Assembly (NCBI GenBank): GCA_934621485.1
Contig: CAKTUS010000047.1
Coordinates: 1 to 18,413, forward strand
Direction: 5' to 3'
From: an uncultured Clostridia bacterium
GTDB taxonomy: Bacteria > Bacillota > Clostridia > Christensenellales > Aristaeellaceae
Length of the DNA: 18,413 nucleotides
The notes under the pieces are model-generated. The model was not told the origin of the DNA. It saw nothing but the letters and a program-made list of their open reading frames with translations, and did no database searches. This document shows positions 13,844 to 18,413 of the stretch, one piece after another (position 1 is the stretch's first letter; the number at the start of each line of letters is the position of its first letter). The position numbers and the translations under genes are program-made.

Positions 13844-16288
13844 ATGCCTACCACATCCTTTGACGTGGACTCCATCAAACAAAGCATTATAGGCAAGCTG
13901 CAACGCTATTACGGCGTTACCGTGCCCGACGCTACGTCCCAGCAGCTTTACCGCGCTCTGGCCAGCACCGTGCGGGATCAGATTATGCAAAAGTGGATGA
14001 TCTGCCGGAAAAACCGTAAATATGAAGATCGGAAAATGGTGTACTACCTGTCAGTAGAGTTTCTCACCGGCCGCAGCCTGAACTGTAACCTGATTAACCT
14101 GTGCAGCCAGCAGGATTATATGCAGGCGTTGAAGGAACTGGATATCGACGTGCGCAGGGTGCTGCCCGAGGAGCCGGAACCGGGCCTGGGCAACGGCGGT
14201 TTGGGCCGCCTGGCCGCCTGCTTTCTGGACAGCCTGTCCAGCCTGAACATTCCCGCCATGGGCTGCACCATTCGCTACGAATACGGGCTGTTCCGGCAAA
14301 AGCTGGTGGAAGGCCAGCAGGTGGAGCTGCCGGATAACTGGCTGCAAAACGGAAACGTGTGGGAAATTCCCGCCACGGAGGACACCTGCACGGTAGAGTT
14401 CAATGGCCACATTGAAGAATACGAAGAAGACGGCCGCCGTATTTTCAAACTGGTGGATACCTATCAAATTGACGCGGTGCCCTACGACATGCCGGTAGTG
14501 GGCTTTGGCAACGACTGCGTCAACACCCTGCGCACCTGGAGCGCCCGCAGCCGGGAAAGCATCGATCTGCATCACTTTGGCGAAGGGGAATACATGAAGG
14601 CCATGGAAGAAAAGCAAATGGCCGAAGTCATTTCCAAGGTGCTTTATCCTGAGGATAAACACTATGAGGGCAAACAGCTGCGGCTGCGGCAGCACTATTT
14701 TTTTACCAGCGCCACCCTGCAATACGCCCTGAAGCAGTTCAAAAAGCAGTATGGCGCCAATTTTGACCTGCTGCCGGATAAATGCGTGTTCCATATCAAC
14801 GATACCCACCCCGGCCTGGCCATTCCGGAAATGATGCGCCTGCTCATTGATCAGGAAGGCCTTTCCTGGGAAATGGCCCAGCGCATTACCAACCGCTGTA
14901 TGGCCTACACCAACCACACCGTAATGCAGGAGGCGCTGGAGCGCTGGCCCATCGACATGATGAAGCAAACCCTGCCGCGCATTTACATGATTCTGGAGGA
15001 GCTGAACCGCCGGGTGTGCGAGGAGCTGTTCAAGAGCTATCCTGATCAGTGGGAACGCATCGGGCATATGGCCATTATTGGCTACGGCCAGGTGCACATG
15101 GCCAACCTGTGCGTGGCGCTTTCCTACAGCGTAAACGGCGTAAGCCAGCTGCACGGAAAAATCCTTCAAGACAGCCTGTTCCACGACTACTACCTGATTG
15201 ATCCCAAGAAATTCACCGCCATCACCAACGGCATCACCCATCGCCGCTGGCTGGTAGCCGCCAATCCTGGCCTTACCAGCCTGATTGCCGAGGCCATTGG
15301 CCCCGGTTTCATCAAGGATGCGGAAAAGCTGAACGACCTGACGCCCTATGCCGACGACGCAGCCTTCCGCGAAAAGTTTGATCGGGTGAAGCAGCAAAAC
15401 AAAAATCGGCTTCAGCAGCTGGTGAAGGATCGCCAGGGCATTGACATCGACACCTCCTTCATTTTTGACACCCAGGCCAAGCGGCTGCACGAATACAAGC
15501 GGCAAATGCTCAACGCCCTGCACATTCAGGTATTATACAATCGCATTGTAGACGACCCGAACTTTACCATGCCGCCCAGACTGTTTCTGTTTGGGGCCAA
15601 GGCCGCTCCCGGCTACATGCGGGCCAAGCAAATCATTCGCTATATCAACGCACTGGCGGATTTGATTGACCGGCATCCCCGTGCGCGACAAATGCTGAAA
15701 ATTGTCTATATTGAAAACTACGACGTTTCCACCGCCGAGGTTCTCATTCCCGCCAGCGAAATCAGCCAGCAGCTTTCCACTGCCGGAAAGGAAGCCAGCG
15801 GCACCGGCAACATGAAGTTCATGATGAACGGCGCGGTTACCCTTGGCACCATGGACGGCGCCAACGTGGAAATTTATGATCAGGTAGGAATCGACAATAT
15901 TTACATTTTCGGCATGAGGGCGGACACGGTGGAAAGCATGTATGCCGAGCACAACTACAACCCCATGTCCATTTACGAAAACAACCAGGAAATCCGCAAG
16001 GCCATGACCCAATGGCTGGACGGCACGCTCTTCCCCAACGAGCCGTTGGCCATGCAGGATTTGTACCACACTCTGCTGATGGGCGACTGGGGCAACATGC
16101 CCGACAGCTACTTTGTTCTCAAGGATTTTGGCAGCTACTCCATGGCCAACCGCCGCATCATGGACGACTACCAGAACCGGAACAAGTGGCTGCGCATGGC
16201 CGTGCTGAATACTGCCAAGTCCGGCTACTTCTCCTCCGACCGCACCATTCGCGAATACAACGAAACCATCTGGCACTCCAGAGGCTAA
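13844..16288 (+). CDS. glgP: Glycogen/maltodextrin phosphorylase
   Basis: The enzyme releases glucose-1-phosphate from the non-reducing ends of alpha-1,4-glucans, using pyridoxal phosphate as cofactor, in the cytoplasm. The 814-residue length equals that of usual bacterial phosphorylases. Visible landmarks are the GLGNGGLGRLAACFLDS block near 110-126, NDTHP near 320, and the PLP site EASGTGNMKFMMNGA with the Schiff-base lysine at K658. An AAGGAGG site lies 12 bases before ATG 13844, a slightly long spacing; no nearer in-frame start exists. Glycogen versus maltodextrin preference (GlgP or MalP) cannot be told. It stands alone: no glgA, glgB or glgC neighbours are in the window. Confidence 0.96.
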   Translation: MPTTSFDVDSIKQSIIGKLQRYYGVTVPDATSQQLYRALASTVRDQIMQKWMICRKNRKYEDRKMVYYLSVEFLTGRSLNCNLINLCSQQDYMQALKELDIDVRRVLPEEPEPGLGNGGLGRLAACFLDSLSSLNIPAMGCTIRYEYGLFRQKLVEGQQVELPDNWLQNGNVWEIPATEDTCTVEFNGHIEEYEEDGRRIFKLVDTYQIDAVPYDMPVVGFGNDCVNTLRTWSARSRESIDLHHFGEGEYMKAMEEKQMAEVISKVLYPEDKHYEGKQLRLRQHYFFTSATLQYALKQFKKQYGANFDLLPDKCVFHINDTHPGLAIPEMMRLLIDQEGLSWEMAQRITNRCMAYTNHTVMQEALERWPIDMMKQTLPRIYMILEELNRRVCEELFKSYPDQWERIGHMAIIGYGQVHMANLCVALSYSVNGVSQLHGKILQDSLFHDYYLIDPKKFTAITNGITHRRWLVAANPGLTSLIAEAIGPGFIKDAEKLNDLTPYADDAAFREKFDRVKQQNKNRLQQLVKDRQGIDIDTSFIFDTQAKRLHEYKRQMLNALHIQVLYNRIVDDPNFTMPPRLFLFGAKAAPGYMRAKQIIRYINALADLIDRHPRARQMLKIVYIENYDVSTAEVLIPASEISQQLSTAGKEASGTGNMKFMMNGAVTLGTMDGANVEIYDQVGIDNIYIFGMRADTVESMYAEHNYNPMSIYENNQEIRKAMTQWLDGTLFPNEPLAMQDLYHTLLMGDWGNMPDSYFVLKDFGSYSMANRRIMDDYQNRNKWLRMAVLNTAKSGYFSSDRTIREYNETIWHSRG

Positions 16289-16298
16289 CATGGGCTGA

Positions 16299-16488
16299 CC
16301 AGGGGCTGAGCCCCTGGACCCCGGTTCCCGATGCAGGTTCCTTTCTCTTTTTGCGTTGTTTCCGGGTGTTGCAAGGATCTGTTCTGGGCTAAGCCCCTGG
16401 ACCCCAGTTCCCGATGCAGGTTCCTTTCTCTTTTTGCGTTGTTTCCGGGTGCTGCAAAGATCTGTTCAGGGCTGAGCCCCTGGACCCC
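16299..16488 (+). repeat. 83-bp tandem repeat, about 2.3 copies
   Basis: CCCCTGGACCCC occurs at 16311, 16394 and 16477, exactly 83 bp apart. The intervening bases, including TTCCCGATGCAGGTTCC and GCGTTGTTTCCGGGTG, are nearly identical between units. Each CCCCTGG is the right arm of a small hairpin, perfect in the first unit (CCAGGGGC-TGA-GCCCCTGG). It starts about 10 bp after the glgP stop and encodes no convincing protein. Confidence 0.8.
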
Positions 16489-16525
16489 GAACTGCTTCGC
16501 GGATGATGAACGTCCCGTCTGGTCA

Positions 16526-16567
16526 AAATCCGTTCGGTTTTCTGGACATAGAAAACCGAACGGATTT
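16526..16567. terminator. Perfect 18-bp-stem hairpin, possible bidirectional terminator
   Basis: AAATCCGTTCGGTTTTCT and its exact complement enclose the loop GGACAT. The plus-strand exit is CTTTCT, a poor T-run; the minus-strand exit has one extra T. It lies about 240 bp after glgP. Confidence 0.55.
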
Positions 16568-16768
16568 CTTTCTGCTAAGACCGCCTGCGGACAACAGGCT
16601 CGCCATTGACGAGCGGCGCAAGAAACAGCCTGCAAAAAAGAGCGGAAGGAGCCTTGTCTGCAAACCGTGCTTTACGCCGAGTGATGAGATGCTTGGCGTC
16701 AATTCGGTTTGAAGAGCGCTCCGAAAAGGACTTTTCTGTACAAAACACAATTTCAACACTTTCATAAT

Positions 16769-16806
16769 ACACAGCTTTCAACAGAATTTTGAAAACTGTG
16801 TTTTTT
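16769..16806 (+). terminator. Rho-independent terminator
   Basis: ACACAG-C-TTTCAA pairs with TTGAAA-A-CTGTGT (one internal mismatch, 7-base loop), followed by five more Ts. It lies about 480 bp after the glgP stop with no recognised gene between, so it may end a long glgP 3' leader or a small RNA. Confidence 0.65.
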
Positions 16807-16860
16807 CGCCAACTTTTTTCCAAAAAGATCGCCAAAGCCTTATGCCCTGCGGATGTGCTT

Positions 16861-16895
16861 TGCGAGCCCACGACCTTTTGATTCGTAGTCAAAAA
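16861..16895 (-). pseudogene. tRNA-Arg(ACG)-like 3' fragment
   Basis: The minus strand reads as an anticodon arm: 5-bp stem TTTGA/TCAAA with the 7-base loop CTACGAA (anticodon ACG). It is followed by AGGTC and GTGGG, as in the variable loop and T-stem of bacterial tRNA-Arg. The T-loop is altered (CTCGCAA instead of TTCGAAT), and no D-arm or matching acceptor strand is found. It is not a working tRNA; at most it is a remnant such as an att scar. Confidence 0.35.
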
Positions 16896-17078
16896 TGAAC
16901 CAAAAGACCCAAATCATGCCGGTCGTATCAGCTGGTTTTTATTCTTCAGTTTCGATAGAAAGGTTCCGCAAAAAGAAAACAAAACCTCGTGCTTTCCTGC
17001 AAAACCGTTCTTTGCTTGTTTGGATTTTCCGAATATTTCAGCTTTATTTGTCAAGTATTTCAGAAATTTGCGTTTTCA
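16896..17078. other. AT-rich gene-less stretch
   Basis: No gene is supported here. It is clearly richer in A and T than the flanking coding DNA, with many T and A runs. It ends at the strong promoter at 17079. Confidence 0.45.
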
Positions 17079-17107
17079 TTGACAAAGTATTATGACTATG
17101 CTATACT
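17079..17107 (+). promoter_or_regulatory. Near-consensus sigma-A promoter of the MBL hydrolase gene
   Basis: TTGACA (17079-17084), 17-bp spacer, TATACT (17102-17107), with an extended TG before the -10. It is the best promoter in the window. The leader before the start codon is about 160 nt and carries a small CAATGT/ACATTG dyad (17138-17165). Confidence 0.85.
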
Positions 17108-17257
17108 ACATCTCGTGTTTAAATCGTCAGTAAGCCACAATGTTCGGGATTATTTAAGGACATTGAACCTTTGACGCCACTATTTCAAGAGTCATCTTTT
17201 TGTCATATATGCTTCCCAACCAAGCCGGGGCAGGTGTATGTTGACAGACTTTGTAAT

Positions 17258-17262
17258 GGAGG
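17258..17262 (+). promoter_or_regulatory. Ribosome binding site deciding the MBL hydrolase start
   Basis: GGAGG lies 11 bases before ATG 17274. The earlier in-frame ATG codons at 17238 and 17256 have no comparable site. Confidence 0.5.
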
Positions 17263-17273
17263 CGTCTTTTTCT

Positions 17274-18140
17274 ATGGACAAACAACTAAAAATCATCTAC
17301 CACTATCACAGCGGCTTCTCCGTACAGGTAGGAAGCACGCTGCTGGTCTTCGACTACTGGGAGGGAGAAAATCGCGACCTGCCCAAGGTGGGCCGCATTA
17401 CTCCGCAAATGCTGAAATCCTTCGAACAGATTTTTGTGTTTATCTCTCACGCCCATCCGGACCATCTGGACCCCATTGTGTACACCTGGGAAAACGAGGG
17501 ACTGCCGGTTACCTATATCGTTTCCAGCGACATGCCGGTAGGAACCCGGGGCAAACGCATCGCTCCTTTGCAGGAAAAAGAGCTGACCCGCGATATTCTG
17601 GTAAAGGCCTATCAAAGCACCGACTTGGGCGTAGCATTTCTGGTAGAAGCCTACGGCATGAGCATTTTTCATGCAGGAGACCTGAACCTGTGGCATTGGC
17701 GGCAGGAAAGCACCCTGCGAGAGATTGAAGCAGCGGAAACGGCCTACTATGAAGCCATGGAGCCTATAAAGGGCCAAAAAATCGACGTAGCCATGTTCCC
17801 GGTGGATCCACGGCAGGGCATGATGTACGACGCTGGAGCCAATCACTTCATTCTCACCATGAAACCCCGCGTTTTTATTCCCATGCACTTTCAGGACCGT
17901 CCGGAGGTAGCGGTGGATTTTGCGCGCCGCGCCCGCACGCCGCAAACGGAGGTATTGGCGCTCACCAAGCCCGGCGTAATTGCCAATCTCACCTTTAGCG
18001 ATACGCTGCTGGATATTCACATCATTGAGCCGCCGAAAGATTTTGAGGATCTTCCTCTGACGCCGGCCAAGAGGCCGGAATTGCTGGAAAACGAGGACGA
18101 CCCGTTTGCCGATACCGATTTGCCGGTAGATCTGCGCTAA
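17274..18140 (+). CDS. MBL-fold metallo-hydrolase (UlaG/COG2220-like)
   Basis: This 288-residue protein shows the metallo-beta-lactamase signature HAHPDH (H59, H61, D63, H64) after FVFIS. Further likely metal ligands are H133/D136 in IFHAGDLN and H205 in IPMHF, the pattern of single-domain COG2220 proteins. Family members hydrolyse varied substrates; the substrate here is unknown. The start at 17274 is chosen from the GGAGG site and because IIYHYHSGFSV close to the N-terminus is typical for the family; starts at 17238 or 17256 would add 12 or 6 residues. The C-terminal tail (about 250-288) is acidic and Pro-rich. There is no signal peptide, so the protein is cytoplasmic. It appears monocistronic, with a strong promoter and no linked pathway genes. 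Confidence 0.92.
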   Translation: MDKQLKIIYHYHSGFSVQVGSTLLVFDYWEGENRDLPKVGRITPQMLKSFEQIFVFISHAHPDHLDPIVYTWENEGLPVTYIVSSDMPVGTRGKRIAPLQEKELTRDILVKAYQSTDLGVAFLVEAYGMSIFHAGDLNLWHWRQESTLREIEAAETAYYEAMEPIKGQKIDVAMFPVDPRQGMMYDAGANHFILTMKPRVFIPMHFQDRPEVAVDFARRARTPQTEVLALTKPGVIANLTFSDTLLDIHIIEPPKDFEDLPLTPAKRPELLENEDDPFADTDLPVDLR

Positions 18141-18205
18141 CTTTTCAAAACAGTTGCTATACATAAAAGGAGAATGCAGGCGCGGCAACACAAACGTGGA
18201 AATAG

Positions 18206-18270
18206 ACAACCGTCACAGACCTCTCTGTTTGCGCCCCACCTGCGTGTTGCGAACCGCCTGTGACGGTTGT
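18206..18270 (+). terminator. Long-range hairpin after the MBL gene
   Basis: ACAACCGTCACAG (18206-18218) pairs perfectly over 13 bp with CTGTGACGGTTGT (18258-18270) across a 39-base loop. There is no good T-run, so the terminator role is uncertain; a structured RNA is an alternative. Confidence 0.4.
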
Positions 18271-18280
18271 TCTCACTGAG

Positions 18281-18380
18281 CGCCCGCGAACAAGCTACGC
18301 TGTTTTGCAGAAAAAGCGTTTCGGCACAAGCCTTAGGGGATCCGTCCCCTAAAACCCCGGCAGAAAGCATTGTCTCCTGG
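18281..18380 (-). repeat. Dispersed intergenic repeat family 2, minus-strand copy
   Basis: Read on the minus strand it carries CTGCCGGGGTTTTAGGGG and a TTAGGGGA-CGGA-TCCCCTAA stem, matching the copy at 5818-5925 over about 100 bp. The CGGA loop is the same in both copies while the closing base pair differs, which hints at a conserved RNA or DNA structure. Confidence 0.6.
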
Positions 18381-18413
18381 CCTTCTCTTTTTTGCCGGCC
18401 CGTGCAGTCGCAA

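Noticed and set aside
14051..16291. Minus-strand frames of 490 and 252 codons opposite glgP
   Set aside because: Antisense shadows of a clear phosphorylase.
16575..16892. 105-codon minus-strand frame beginning MTTNQKVVGS
   Set aside because: The first residues are the translation of the tRNA-Arg-like fragment, a familiar false peptide; the rest crosses a terminator.
18175..18261. 28-codon frame starting at an ATG right after AAAAGGAG
   Set aside because: The ribosome site is only one or two bases from the ATG, and the frame runs through the 18206-18270 hairpin; the composition is not convincing.

Overview
The window looks like a chromosomal segment of a spore-forming, GC-rich member of the Firmicutes (class Clostridia). 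The evidence is a sleB-ypeB spore-germination pair, AddA rather than RecB, strong AGGAGG-type ribosome sites, and three parS sites matching the Bacillus/Clostridia ParB consensus. I cannot name a genus from the sequence. The parS cluster, plus a run of DnaA-box-like 9-mers 3 kb away, suggests an origin-proximal position; this is inference.

Layout. (1) 1-1649, minus strand: promoter, sugar-1-phosphate transferase, then the two halves of a split transketolase, joined by 4-bp ATGA overlaps; the last gene leaves the window. (2) 1757-2512, plus strand, divergent: a membrane-anchored, wholly coiled-coil protein with a 39-residue repeat. (3) 2537-3290: a hairpin, a MITE-like element and a diverged 91-bp tandem repeat. 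(4) 3285-5398, minus: sleB-ypeB, tightly coupled. (5) 5399-6257: about 860 bp without a convincing gene, holding a strong hairpin, two dispersed-repeat copies and the cysK promoter. (6) 6258-7187, plus: cysK with its terminator. (7) 7233-7767: gene-poor, with two terminators. (8) 7768-9480, minus: a lipoprotein with five peptidoglycan-binding repeats. (9) 9741-13364, minus: addA. (10) 13365-13843: divergent addA and glgP promoters with three perfect parS sites around and between them. (11) 13844-16288, plus: glycogen/maltodextrin phosphorylase. (12) 16289-17273: 83-bp tandem repeats, an 18-bp-stem hairpin, a terminator, a tRNA-Arg-like fragment and a consensus promoter. (13) 17274-18140, plus: MBL-fold hydrolase, followed by a long-stem hairpin and another dispersed-repeat copy.

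The genes do not form one pathway. Recurring themes are the cell envelope and spore (glycan initiation, SleB/YpeB, multi-PG-binding lipoprotein, membrane coiled coil), chromosome maintenance (AddA, parS, DnaA-box-like cluster), and ordinary metabolism (CysK, GlgP). No defence island, prophage or CRISPR array is visible. The least ordinary signals are the parS cluster, the DnaA-box-like cluster inside the addA coding sequence, and related intergenic elements lying in opposite orientation on either side of sleB-ypeB.
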